A stretch of DNA of 64,000 nucleotides from Nonomuraea sp. PA05 (GTDB taxonomy: Bacteria > Actinomycetota > Actinomycetes > Streptosporangiales > Streptosporangiaceae). Both the position numbers and the translations under genes were made by a program. Below the pieces are notes generated by a model. It worked only from the letters and a program-made list of their open reading frames with translations, ran no database searches and had not been told where the DNA came from. Each line of letters begins with the position of its first letter. The stretch's first letter is position 1. Of the stretch, positions 48,485 to 56,990 are shown piece after piece. The stretch covers positions 60,853 to 124,852 of the forward strand of contig NZ_VSEY01000041.1 of assembly GCF_008086045.1 (NCBI RefSeq), written 5' to 3'.

Positions 48485-48946
48485 GTGATCGACTACAGCT
48501 CCGGGGTGCCGGTGTATCGCCAGGTCGCCAACGCGATCCGCGACGACATCACCGCCGGCCGCTACCAGCCAGGAGCGTGGTTGCCCTCGGAGTCTCAGTT
48601 GGCGCAGATGTACGAGGTTGGCCGCGACACGGTCCGCGATGCGTTGGCGCATCTACGGGCCGAAGGGCGAATCACGACGGTCCGCAAGCGGGGGTCGATG
48701 GTGGCCACTGAGCCGACCCGAGAGCCGTACCACGTCCCTACCGGAGCGCGAGTGATCGCACGCATGCCGACCCCGGACGAACGACGAGAACTGGCCACGC
48801 CAGGCGAACTGAGGGAGTTCGGCGGCCTCCCGGAAGGCGTGCCTGTCTTCGAGATAACCCCGGGACCTCGCAAACACCGCAAAGTTCTCCGGAGCGACCG
48901 CGTGGAACTCGTAGTCGAGACAACGTCAAGCAGTTGTCCTCAATAG
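48485..48946 (+). CDS. GntR-family regulator
   Basis: About 153 residues. One N-terminal GntR winged helix (VYRQVANAIRDDITAGRY, then VGRDTVRDALAHLRAEG) and a short C-terminal part (ARVIARMPTPDERRELATPG) without a full UTRA domain, as in many actinobacterial short GntR proteins. GTG at 48485 or TTG at 48476. Together with the triple GntR it gives the element two GntR regulators. Confidence 0.8.
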   Translation: MIDYSSGVPVYRQVANAIRDDITAGRYQPGAWLPSESQLAQMYEVGRDTVRDALAHLRAEGRITTVRKRGSMVATEPTREPYHVPTGARVIARMPTPDERRELATPGELREFGGLPEGVPVFEITPGPRKHRKVLRSDRVELVVETTSSSCPQ

Positions 48947-49269
48947 TGAGCGCTAGGCCTTGCAGCTACTTGGACGAGTGACGACGGTCGACAAGGTCCT
49001 CTCCGCCAATAATCTCGTGCGACACAACTTACGAACCATTAGATATTAGAACCGCAGTTCGAGCGTGCCTTCACAAGCGGCCATCCTGGCCTCCTACTGG
49101 AAGCCTTCATGGGGTTACAGAGACGAGTGTTAAAGCTGATACAGCTGTTAATATCCCAGGCGCGTTAAGCCGGATAGCATAGCGCGCCTACATCTTGCAG
49201 TCACTCCCTATTCATTCACTGTCTCGCCTGAGAAAATGCTCACACGAGCGTTCAACGGCGAGGGAGAAC
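48947..49269. other. intergenic region before the protease-restriction unit
   Basis: 323 bp, clearly richer in A+T than the element core, with no recognisable gene. A short dyad GACAAC-N8-GTTGTC lies at the GntR 3' end (about 48921-48940). It should contain the promoter of the Trypco1 gene. Confidence 0.5.
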
Positions 49270-49614
49270 ATGACAAAGCCAGCGAAAGGAACCGGCGACA
49301 GCTACTTAGAGATCTTGGTCGAGGTGCAACCGCCTTTAGCGTCAGGCGACCTTGCCCCCAGGCTGGCCATTCCAGAAGACTTCCGCAAGCGAGCCGGAGA
49401 CATCGCCGCAAGCGTGGCTGAAATAGCCGATCAATTCCGGTCAAAGCTAGAATCCGTCGTACAGCCCTCAAAGCATACATGGAACATCGAATCTCTGGAG
49501 ATAGGCTTCGATATAGCCATTCAAGCAGAGACTGGTGTTGTTATAGCCAAGGCGACAACCGGCGCAACATTCTCGGCCCGGATGACGTTGAAGACCAAGC
49601 AGAGCCAGGCATGA
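49270..49614 (+). CDS. Trypco1-type (trypsin-co-occurring domain 1) protein
   Basis: A 114-residue protein. YLEILVEVQPP near the start, a central helix, and the end segment LEIGFDIAIQAETGVVIAKA followed by FSARMTLK match the Trypco1 (CU044_2847-type) pattern: beta-strand, helix, then EVEFGxKxxxEAGxVIAKA. This domain is known to co-occur with trypsin-like peptidases in NTP-dependent and related conflict systems. ATG at 49270 follows GAGGGAG; its stop overlaps the next start as ATGA. The coupled gene begins with a trypsin-like domain, exactly the expected partner. Low GC compared with the chromosome suggests recent transfer. Confidence 0.85.
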   Translation: MTKPAKGTGDSYLEILVEVQPPLASGDLAPRLAIPEDFRKRAGDIAASVAEIADQFRSKLESVVQPSKHTWNIESLEIGFDIAIQAETGVVIAKATTGATFSARMTLKTKQSQA

Positions 49615-52600
49615 CACTAGCCATCGGCCGACTGCAGGATGCAAGAACGCACGTGCCGCTTGGAACCGTATTCGCCATAAGCCCATGCCTTGCCCTCACC
49701 GCTTTTCACTGTGTCGGCGATCGACACGCAGGGCAGGTCAAATTCTCACGAGTGAAGTGTATATGGTCTGGGGGCGCCTCCGACGCCATTTATCAGGACG
49801 GCGAGCCACTTATCGACATCGCACTGCTCGCCCTTAAGAAACCCATCCCAGAGCATCTCGCTCCCATTCAGCTCACCACTGATATACCGGAACACACCCC
49901 TTACGTTGCCCCCGGAAATCCCGCTGCTATACATGGCGTGGTTCGATTCGCTGCGTCAGGAAAGGTATCTTGGTCCCGAGGCCGTTTGGTGGATGGTGCG
50001 CCAGTAATTCAACTTTCCTGTAACGAATCAGCCGCAGGGCTTCCTCTCCAAGGGCTTAGCGGCGCACCTGTATTGGTTGGGAGCACACTGAAAGCGGCCG
50101 GCATAGTTCGATGGAACCACCCACGCGAAGATCACCCTACTCTTGCTGCCGGGGCGGCGATGTACGCCACTCCCATCACTGCAGTGATTGACCGCTGGCC
50201 CCACCTTGCCGTTACAGATCAACCGCGAGGCGAAAGCCTTGCAGAAATAGTCAAGCGCCTCGCCGCACGCACTGCGACAAGAACTTCTGGTCAAGTCGCA
50301 GCAAATATTAGACAGCTTCTCCTGTCTGCCGATCTCGGATTACAAGAAAACGATCTCAATTGCCAAGAAGGGCTTGATGTCGATGGTCAGCGATCCTGGA
50401 TCGATGTTCACCCAGGCTTCACCGTGCTCGAAATCAAGAGAGATCTGAGGAGACCAGGTAGCAGACAGGTTGCGGAGCAGCAGCTTCATCGCAATCTTAT
50501 GCTGAGAAGACAACAGACGGAGAACTACTATATAGGCATTTTGACAGATGGCATCGAATGGCTCGTCTACCATCACGTAGACAACGTCCTCCAGCAGCAG
50601 GAGCTCGCCACGTTCAACCTGGAGCAAGCCTCGCTGGAGACCACAGCGTTGATCTCATGGCTGGAAGCACTGCTGGCAACACAACAACGTATCAAGCCAA
50701 CACCTAAGGAGATTATTGCAAAGTTAGGCTCCACCAGCCCTTCATATAAAATTGATTCCGCCGAGCTCGCAGCAATTTACCGCCATTGCCGAGATCATCC
50801 AAGAGTACAAGTGAAGCGTGATCTATGGGCAAAGCTTCTTACTACTGCATCCGGGACCAATTTTATTGATGACGACGCGCTGTTTGTAGACCACACACTT
50901 CTCGTACTGATTGCAGAACTTGTCGGGCATGCGGTAATTGGCTTCGACCCTCAGGACCCAGAAGTCGGAGCCGAAAAGTTGATGTCGGGTGGACTTTTCT
51001 CTGAAGTTCTGGTTGGAGGAGTCATAGAGCCAGACTTCTTTGATTGGTTGGCGCATGCACCAGATGGAGAGATGTTCATCAAGAATATGGCGAGACGCTT
51101 AACCAGGTTTGCATGGGATCAAGTTGAGCACGATGTCATGAAAGTTCTCTATGAGTCTATAATACCCAAACACGTGCGACATCGCCTCGGCGAATATTAC
51201 ACTCCTGATTGGCTAGCAGAAGAAGTCCTAGCACATAGCGTTAGCGATCCACTTGAGCAGCGTGTGCTCGATGCTAGCTGCGGAAGCGGCACCTTCCTAT
51301 TCCATGCAGTACGTCGTTACGTGAGCGCAGCGGAGGCGGAAGGGAAGAGCCTTCCAGAGATAGTTTCCGGAGTCGGTCAGCATGTGATTGGCTTTGATGT
51401 CCACCCTGTAGCGGTGACTCTCGCCCGAGTGACCTATCTACTCGCAATAGGCATGCACCGTTTGAATGCTTCAGGGCGGCCCGCTTTCACCGTACCAGTA
51501 TACCTTGGCGACTCACTCCGCTGGGGCGAGGAACTGTCGTTCCTAAGCGCTGAGAACTTCAGCGTGCCAACTGATTTAGACCATCAATCTTTTGTCCAAG
51601 ATCCTAGCTGGGGAGACAATAGCGAAAGCCTGCTCTTCCCTCAAGATATAGTCGCGGATGCTGGCCAATTCGACCGACTTGTCGCGGAACTGGCTAGGAG
51701 GGCAACAGCTAGATCACCCGAGACTGCACCGCCATCGCTTGCAAACGCATTCGCAGCTCTAGGTATCGACGATGACAGTCACCGCGCCCTTTTACAACGA
51801 ACCTTCGAGCGGATGTGCGAGCTTCATGACGCTAACCTGGATCACATTTGGGGTTACTATGTCCGCAACATAGCAAGACCTGTATGGCTGGCGCGTCCAG
51901 AAAATCAGGTCGACGTACTCGTAGGCAACCCTCCCTGGCTGGCTTACAGGCACATGACTCAAAACCAGCAGGGCGCATTCCGCGCCATGTGCGTCCAAAG
52001 AGGGTTATGGTCAGGAGCAAGCGCGACTCCAAGCCAAGAACTCGCAGCCCTATTCGTCCTACGATGCATAGAATTATATCTGCGCCCAGATGGCAACTTC
52101 GGATTCGTTATGCCGTTGGCAACCCTTTCACGCAGTCAGTACACCGGGTTCCGTGCCGCACACTACCGGGGAAAGAATCTTGAATTGAAGGTGGCATTCG
52201 ACCGCCCATGGGATCTGCATCAGATCAAACCATCCTTCTTCCAGCAGTCCGTCGGCGTTATTTTCGGGAAACGGATGACTACGGGCGAGAAAGCCAATGC
52301 ACTTGTTCAGAGTCCCGAAGTCTGGAGCGGGAGATTCGAAACCAAGTCAGCATCTCGTGCTGAGGCTGCTGAACATGTCTCCAGGTCGGTAGAAGGCATA
52401 CGGATAGTGGATGAGCATGTGTCCCCATATGCGCGTCGGTTCACGCAAGGGGCAACTATCGTGCCTCGATTTCTTTTCATGGTGGAGGACGATGCTATAG
52501 GTCCGCTCGGGGTTGGAGGCCCTCGCCGCAAGCTTAGGAGTCGCCGCAGCGCTCTCGAAAAGAAGCCTTGGAAGGAGCTCAGTCCTCTGCAGGGGACCGT

Positions 52601-53294
52601 CGAGGAGCGCTTTATTAAGCCGGTATATCTCGGTGATTCTATCTTGCCATTCCGCTGCTTGGAGACCCTGAATGCAGTCATCCCATGGGACGGTGAACGA
52701 CTTCTTCACTGTGAGGATGATCGGTTAACCCAGTACGAAGGTCTCGAAAGCTGGTGGCGTGCTGCGGAAAAGGCATGGATCGATAATCGGTCGAGTGCAC
52801 GACTTACCTTAGTCCAACGCCTTGACTACCGACGTGGTTTGTCGCAGCAATTTCCAGCAGCACCTCACCGAGTCGCGTACGGCGCTAGTGGCGTTTACTT
52901 GGCCGCAGCTATCATCAGCAATACTGATGCAATAATTGAGCACAAGCTATATTGGGCAGCTGCTCACAGCTTGGACGAAGCCCGTTTTCTCACAGCTATT
53001 TTGAATTCTAACACCTTGACGATGGCCGTGCGTCCATATCAAGCCCGCGGCGAACATAATCCTCGCGACTTCGATAAGTACGTATTCAGGATCCCAATAC
53101 CCTCCTACGATCCAGAAAACGATCTACACCAAGGAATCGTAAGACTCGCAGTCAAAGCAGAGACGGTAGCGCAAGGGACCGCACTTCCCTCTGGGCGATT
53201 CGAGGCATTGCGCAAACGAATACGTGATGCTCTGATGGATGATGGCGTAGGTGGCGAGATTGACGCTGCCGTACAGACTCTGCTAAGTCCATAG
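49611..53294 (+). CDS. trypsin-like protease fused to type IIG-like restriction-methyltransferase
   Basis: A 1227-residue protein. Residues 1-210 form a trypsin-like domain with an intact triad: His33 (LTAFHC), Asp69 (IDIALL), Ser150 (GLSGAP). Residues ~230-420 carry a PD-(D/E)xK-like nuclease with Asp265 and Glu274/Lys276 (VLEIKRDL). An N6-adenine methyltransferase follows: motif X GEYYTP (527-532), motif I DASCGSG (554-560), motif IV NPPW (773-776). The C-terminal third resembles the target-recognition part of Eco57I/TaqI-like enzymes (ERFIKPVYLGDSILPFR). ATG at 49611 overlaps the Trypco1 stop; no interruption is present. Type IIG enzymes cleave and methylate DNA; the protease fusion is not an arrangement I know. 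The protease may cut the enzyme itself or an invader or host protein. Confidence 0.88.
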   Translation: MTLAIGRLQDARTHVPLGTVFAISPCLALTAFHCVGDRHAGQVKFSRVKCIWSGGASDAIYQDGEPLIDIALLALKKPIPEHLAPIQLTTDIPEHTPYVAPGNPAAIHGVVRFAASGKVSWSRGRLVDGAPVIQLSCNESAAGLPLQGLSGAPVLVGSTLKAAGIVRWNHPREDHPTLAAGAAMYATPITAVIDRWPHLAVTDQPRGESLAEIVKRLAARTATRTSGQVAANIRQLLLSADLGLQENDLNCQEGLDVDGQRSWIDVHPGFTVLEIKRDLRRPGSRQVAEQQLHRNLMLRRQQTENYYIGILTDGIEWLVYHHVDNVLQQQELATFNLEQASLETTALISWLEALLATQQRIKPTPKEIIAKLGSTSPSYKIDSAELAAIYRHCRDHPRVQVKRDLWAKLLTTASGTNFIDDDALFVDHTLLVLIAELVGHAVIGFDPQDPEVGAEKLMSGGLFSEVLVGGVIEPDFFDWLAHAPDGEMFIKNMARRLTRFAWDQVEHDVMKVLYESIIPKHVRHRLGEYYTPDWLAEEVLAHSVSDPLEQRVLDASCGSGTFLFHAVRRYVSAAEAEGKSLPEIVSGVGQHVIGFDVHPVAVTLARVTYLLAIGMHRLNASGRPAFTVPVYLGDSLRWGEELSFLSAENFSVPTDLDHQSFVQDPSWGDNSESLLFPQDIVADAGQFDRLVAELARRATARSPETAPPSLANAFAALGIDDDSHRALLQRTFERMCELHDANLDHIWGYYVRNIARPVWLARPENQVDVLVGNPPWLAYRHMTQNQQGAFRAMCVQRGLWSGASATPSQELAALFVLRCIELYLRPDGNFGFVMPLATLSRSQYTGFRAAHYRGKNLELKVAFDRPWDLHQIKPSFFQQSVGVIFGKRMTTGEKANALVQSPEVWSGRFETKSASRAEAAEHVSRSVEGIRIVDEHVSPYARRFTQGATIVPRFLFMVEDDAIGPLGVGGPRRKLRSRRSALEKKPWKELSPLQGTVEERFIKPVYLGDSILPFRCLETLNAVIPWDGERLLHCEDDRLTQYEGLESWWRAAEKAWIDNRSSARLTLVQRLDYRRGLSQQFPAAPHRVAYGASGVYLAAAIISNTDAIIEHKLYWAAAHSLDEARFLTAILNSNTLTMAVRPYQARGEHNPRDFDKYVFRIPIPSYDPENDLHQGIVRLAVKAETVAQGTALPSGRFEALRKRIRDALMDDGVGGEIDAAVQTLLSP

Positions 53295-53502
53295 ATCCAG
53301 CTCTGTCGATGCCATCTGTGGCCGGCGGGGAAGAGACAGCAGCAAATGGGCGTAGCTTGTCCCTCGAGCAACCACTCGAGCACTTATGGAACGGCTGTCA
53401 CCACCAGCCGTGGGCCAGTGATGGGCCAAGAATGATCATCTCATCGTCGTCAGAGGGAACCCTGCAGCTCAGAGCCTGCCTAGGTTGGGATTGGCCAACC
53501 CT
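53295..53502. promoter_or_regulatory. right-end arm-type repeats
   Basis: GTGGGCCA (53410-53417) and ATGGGCCA (53421-53428), 11 bp apart, match the pair near the left end. Located 93 bp before the right att repeat. No gene in this stretch. Confidence 0.65.
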
Positions 53503-53543
53503 CTCCGGAGCCGGGTGCGCAGGTTCGAATCCTGCAGGGGGCA
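53503..53543. repeat. attR direct repeat (tRNA-Arg 3' end)
   Basis: Right copy of the 41-bp repeat of the tRNA-Arg 3' part; two differences (C for T, G for A) form a compensating pair in the T stem. Homology to the left end continues well beyond the tRNA. Confidence 0.88.
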
Positions 53544-53837
53544 CTCGACCTTGACCAGCGGTTCCGGCCGCTGACCAGGGCGAACATCTCAGGTACGGGC
53601 GGGCCTCCAGTCTCACGGAGTCCCGCTCGTTCTCGTTGTAGCTCGCTGACTGTGGACCAACCGTGGACCATGATCGATCTTCCGCCTGAGCCTCGAACGG
53701 CGGGGCGGTTCCATGTCACTGGTGCTTCCTCAGCTGCAGCCGAGAGTGACGCCAGGCCAGCAGGTTCTCATCCCGTCCTAGGCGCTGATCACTCGCCAGT
53801 CACGTGATCGGCTTGAGATCGCCTGTGGTACGCAACG
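53544..53837. other. homolog of the element left end, probable older element remnant
   Basis: Matches 28085-28300 with gaps and substitutions. A copy of the tRNA hairpin is present, as is a pair GTGGACCA (53652-53659 and 53663-53670) again 11 bp apart and 109 bp from the tRNA 3' end, the same distance as at the left end. A gene is not recognisable here. Confidence 0.65.
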
Positions 53838-54044
53838 TCACCAGTCGTAGCGGAACTCCTCCACGAGCTCCTGGCGGTACCTGAAGTGTTCTGCGAGTCC
53901 CACGTCCGTCCCGGTCAGGTACTTGGCTACGCCTTCCATCGCTTCATGGATTGCGCGCATATCTAGCCTGTCTACCTTGTCGAACGTGGGCCGGCCCTTG
54001 GTGGTGATCGGGTACCGAGCCTCTTGGGCTGTGGGGTCGAGCGC
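53838..54044 (-). pseudogene. 3' remnant of an unknown gene cut by ISAs1 element
   Basis: About 68 codons, open to its natural stop but without a credible start: upstream the frame runs out of frame into the insertion element. The end reads RAIHEAMEGVAKYLTGTDVG and HFRYRQELVEEFRYDW, acidic and helical. No family identified with confidence. Confidence 0.5.
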
Positions 54045-55270
54045 CAGGGCCGTTGCGTTCTCATGTGGTGAAACCAAGTAGCTGAAGAGCGTCAGCGGGA
54101 TGGCTGCGGTAGTGGTCGGTGGCGGCGGCAATGTTGGTTCAGCCGATCAGGCGGGCCAGGCCGATGGCGAGGTTGCGGAGGCCGGCCATGATGCGGGGTG
54201 CGGTGCCGGTGCGGATGCGGGAGGCGTCTTCGCGGTAGGTGACGTCGCGGATGTGGTGCAGGGCCTCGATGCTCCAGTGTCCGCGGATGAGTGCGGCGAT
54301 CTGGGCGTGAGTGATCCGACCTGGTGGCAGGTCGGTGATGGCGTAGATGGTGACGATGGTGGTCTTGCCGGTGCGGTGGCCGGTGCGACGGCGTTTGATC
54401 TGGATGGCCTGGGCGGCGTGCGGGAAGGGCAGGTGGGGGCGGGCGGTGCAGATCTTCACGCGGCGGATCTCGCGGCGGCCGTGCGCGGTCTCGTCGGTGC
54501 GGTCGTTGAGGATGGCTTCGCACCAGGGCAGGGCCTTGAGCCGGTGCAGAAGCGTGGGCTGGTTGCCCTTGACGATGAACAGATAGTGGCCCCCGGCGGC
54601 GACGACGTGCCGGGCGTGGTCGTGCTGGGTGTGCAGGGCGTCGGCGGTGACCACCACGCCGGTCAAGTCCAGGTGGGACAGCAAAGGTGTGAACGCGGGG
54701 ATCTCGTTGCTCTTGGCCTCGACCTGCCGTTGGGCCACGACGATCTGGCTGTCGTGGCGGGTGGCGGCCAGCAGGTGGATGGTCCCGTCCGGGGTGCGGC
54801 TGCCGCGCAGGGCCTTGCCGTCCACGGCCAGGCCGGACAGCGCGGTCCGGGCCGGGGGTCGGATGTCGATGGTGGAGTGCGGGCCGCAGTCGGCGAGTGT
54901 GGCCAGGTAGGTGCAGGTCGCAGTGTCGAAGGCGTCGCCGTCCAGCCGTGAGATCAGTCGTCCCAAGGTGCTGGCCGCCAACCGCACGGTGCCGGGCAAA
55001 CCGGCCCCGGCGCGCAGATCGGGGTCGTATCCGGCGATGAACCGGGCGATCTTGGCCAGGGAGGTTGCGCCGCCGAGCACGGCGAGCAGGGATAACGCCA
55101 GCAACGGGCCGAGCCGGTAGCGGCGACCTCGTCGGCTGCGCGGGTCCGGGATGATGTCCAGGATCCCGGCGAGTGTGGGCAGATCAGCCGTTGAGTCGGT
55201 GAAGGTGACGTGCTCCAGGTGGCGGGCGAGCACGTCGATCGGGGATGATGGTACGCGAACGCGGCCCCTG
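54045..55270. mobile_element. ISAs1-family insertion sequence
   Basis: About 1.2 kb around an ISAs1-type transposase. Suggested ends are CAGGGCCGTTGCG at 54045 and its counterpart CAGGGGCCGCGTT read leftward from 55270; the similarity needs a small gap and no target duplication is seen, so the limits are tentative. Confidence 0.55.
54061..55233 (-). pseudogene. ISAs1-family transposase with premature stop
   Basis: DDE transposase with DIIPDPRSRRGRRYRLGPLLAL, the H-repeat-like GLAVDGKALRGSR (first Asp), VVVTADALHTQ (second Asp) and WSIEALHHIRDVTYREDAS (Glu region). The frame stops with TGA at 54139, after ARLIG. Continuing past it in the same frame gives TNIAAATDHYRSHP and a stop at 54061, which is how intact relatives end, with Trp at the TGA position. 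So a TGG-to-TGA change removed 25 residues. Start GTG at 55233. Confidence 0.7.
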
Positions 55271-55503
55271 TTCTTGATCGACTGGCGTAGACACCCAACG
55301 ATCTTCAGGGGTCGTGTGCCATCTGCCCGCCGGGGTGCCCTCAACCGCCCGGCTTCATCGAGCCCACACGTGTCCCGTCAGACGAGAACGCTTCGGCCCT
55401 GACCATCAGGAGGTGGCGCAGTCCGCACTGATGAATGACGGCATAGTCGATTCAACAGAGCTTCGCGCGAGAGCCGAACTACACCACACCGGCGGGACGT
55501 TAC

Positions 55504-55532
55504 CTCCCCGCCGAGCAAGCCGCGGCGGGGAG
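55504..55532. terminator. hairpin
   Basis: CTCCCCGCC and GGCGGGGAG form 9-bp arms around an 11-nt loop in a gene-poor stretch (55271-55628). No clear T-run. The rest of that stretch holds nothing recognisable. Confidence 0.4.
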
Positions 55533-55628
55533 CACTATCAAGGGAGCTGATCAACCTCTCAAAGTAATTGCGAATCTCCCTTTCCTATCCCAGATGGATC
55601 GGAACTCATGATCCGCGGATGAGCCCAG

Positions 55629-55775
55629 ATGCTGAACCCCGAGACACGAAACAAAATTGTCGTCCTGTTCTGGCGAAAGCATGAGACATACAACCTTGTC
55701 ACGATGCGCGTCTTTGAGACTGATGAAATCGTGAATGCTCCGCCTATGGTCCGAACCCGGCTCGGACAGCGTTAG
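55629..55775 (+). CDS. possible small protein, 48 residues
   Basis: An ATG-initiated frame, MLNPETRNKIVVLFWRKH, through MRVFETDEIVNAPP to TAG. Composition (hydrophobic strand, charged ends) is protein-like in a region of lower GC, but there is no strong RBS and no family. It may be a remnant. Confidence 0.3.
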   Translation: MLNPETRNKIVVLFWRKHETYNLVTMRVFETDEIVNAPPMVRTRLGQR

Positions 55776-55781
55776 CGATGC

Positions 55782-56036
55782 TTATGCTGTCCGAAGCTTG
55801 ACGCTGAGTACGCCATGAGACAATATTTCGACGCTATCCACCCCCGGCTCGAACGCCGTACTTCCGATCTGCAATCGAGAACGACTGACATCATATCGCC
55901 AAGGTCGGGACCTTCCGTCCAACCTGTAGGCGCGATGTCGGCTCCATCGCTCGCCAACTTCCGGCAAGGAGAATCCTGAGGGTGCCGCATATTGTGTCTC
56001 CTCATACGACCTGGCGCACTCATGCAGAAAGCTCAC
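55782..56036 (-). CDS. possible small protein downstream of DUF6193 gene
   Basis: About 84 residues from a GTG at 56036 (VSFLHECARSYEETQY), ending GVLSVKLRTA. Same strand as, and about 110 bp after, the DUF6193-like gene. The frame remains open into that gene, but that part is out of frame and not coding. It may be a fragment or a second small gene of the RHS locus. No family recognised. Confidence 0.35.
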   Translation of the reverse strand: MSFLHECARSYEETQYAAPSGFSLPEVGERWSRHRAYRLDGRSRPWRYDVSRSRLQIGSTAFEPGVDSVEILSHGVLSVKLRTA

Positions 56037-56148
56037 CGAGTCGGCCTCGTCGGGTGACCTTGATGTCAGCGTCGACGGGATCTGGAAGCACCCGTAGCAG
56101 GCTCGCCTGTTGCAAGGTCCGCACTGACCTTCCAGACACCCCCTACCG

Positions 56149-56883
56149 TCACTCGTCTCCTGACTGGGCCAGGACGGAAGAATATGCGACCGCCAATTCA
56201 ACCGCGTCATCGACTGACGGAACTTCTCTTCGCGTATCACTCATGCCCAAAATCTCTACCCTTATGCTCCCTGCGGAGATCGGCGTAATGGACATGGTTG
56301 CACCCGATCGCACATACGGGTCAACGATAAAACGCAGCGTCATATGGCTGACATAGGGAAAAAGAAGTGCGAGTTCTCGTCTCTCATGCGCCGAGCGCAA
56401 CAATTTCCGCATTCCGATAAGATCGGGATCAGCGAATAGCCGCTCCCACTGCCCCTCAATAGGAGTGCCATTTTCGTACGACGCCGCCACCTCGTTGTAG
56501 TCCATGAATGGAAATCGTCGGATTAGCTCCTGCAGCGTCACATCGGCGCGCCAGGCTTCCGCCACTCTAACCACATCTTCGAGAGAATCGCTAGAGCCGT
56601 GAGCCCAAGAGAACGTGCCATGCGAGATGTTGATAGAGAAAAGCCGCATTTCCGCCCCGATCAAGATAGACATCGTCCCACGCCCCGACTCTATCTTCGC
56701 CGTGATATGCCACCGATCTCCTTGCTGTTCAACCACAGCGCCGATAGCGATGTTCAATGCGTGAGCGACTTCTCGAAGGGCGGGGGCAAGCCCACCGGCG
56801 CGCAGAAGATCAGGATATAGCCCTGGGCGGACCACTGCCTCAACCGATCGCACCGGCTCTGCAGCAACTTCTCTTTCGCTCAT
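56149..56883 (-). CDS. DUF6193-like protein, candidate immunity protein
   Basis: A 244-residue protein from ATG 56883 (GGAGGG eleven bases upstream; ATG 56931 is the alternative). Segments LYPDLLRAGGLAPALREVA, FSWAHGSSDSLEDVVRVAEAW, LIRRFPFMDY, QWERLFADPDL and LFPYVSHMTLRF follow the order seen in actinobacterial DUF6193 proteins. No signal peptide. It lies directly downstream of the RHS toxin gene on the same strand, the usual place of an immunity gene, separated by a strong hairpin. An immunity role is inferred from position only. Confidence 0.65.
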   Translation of the reverse strand: MSEREVAAEPVRSVEAVVRPGLYPDLLRAGGLAPALREVAHALNIAIGAVVEQQGDRWHITAKIESGRGTMSILIGAEMRLFSINISHGTFSWAHGSSDSLEDVVRVAEAWRADVTLQELIRRFPFMDYNEVAASYENGTPIEGQWERLFADPDLIGMRKLLRSAHERRELALLFPYVSHMTLRFIVDPYVRSGATMSITPISAGSIRVEILGMSDTRREVPSVDDAVELAVAYSSVLAQSGDE

Positions 56884-56937
56884 GCGACGGGCATCCCTCC
56901 AGCTAGGCCATAATGGCGACTCTACAATCATAGTAGC

Positions 56938-56967
56938 CCGCTCGGGCCAGGAGATGGGCCCGAGCGG
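56938..56967 (-). terminator. terminator-like hairpin after RHS gene
   Basis: CCGCTCGGGCC (56938-56948) and GGCCCGAGCGG (56957-56967) are perfect 11-bp complements around an 8-nt loop, between the RHS stop and the DUF6193 start. It would largely separate their transcripts, so the downstream gene needs its own promoter or readthrough. Confidence 0.65.
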
Positions 56968-56990
56968 ACTAGACTACTTCCTACTGACTG

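Noticed and set aside
49479..49610. Upstream extension of the protease-restriction gene
   Set aside because: This stretch is the coding region of the Trypco1 protein in another frame; the ATG at 49611 with ATGA overlap is the natural start.
53838..54131. 97-codon frame taken as a complete gene starting MPPPPTTTAA
   Set aside because: Its first part is an out-of-frame reading of the ISAs1 transposase end; only the part beyond the element can be host coding sequence.
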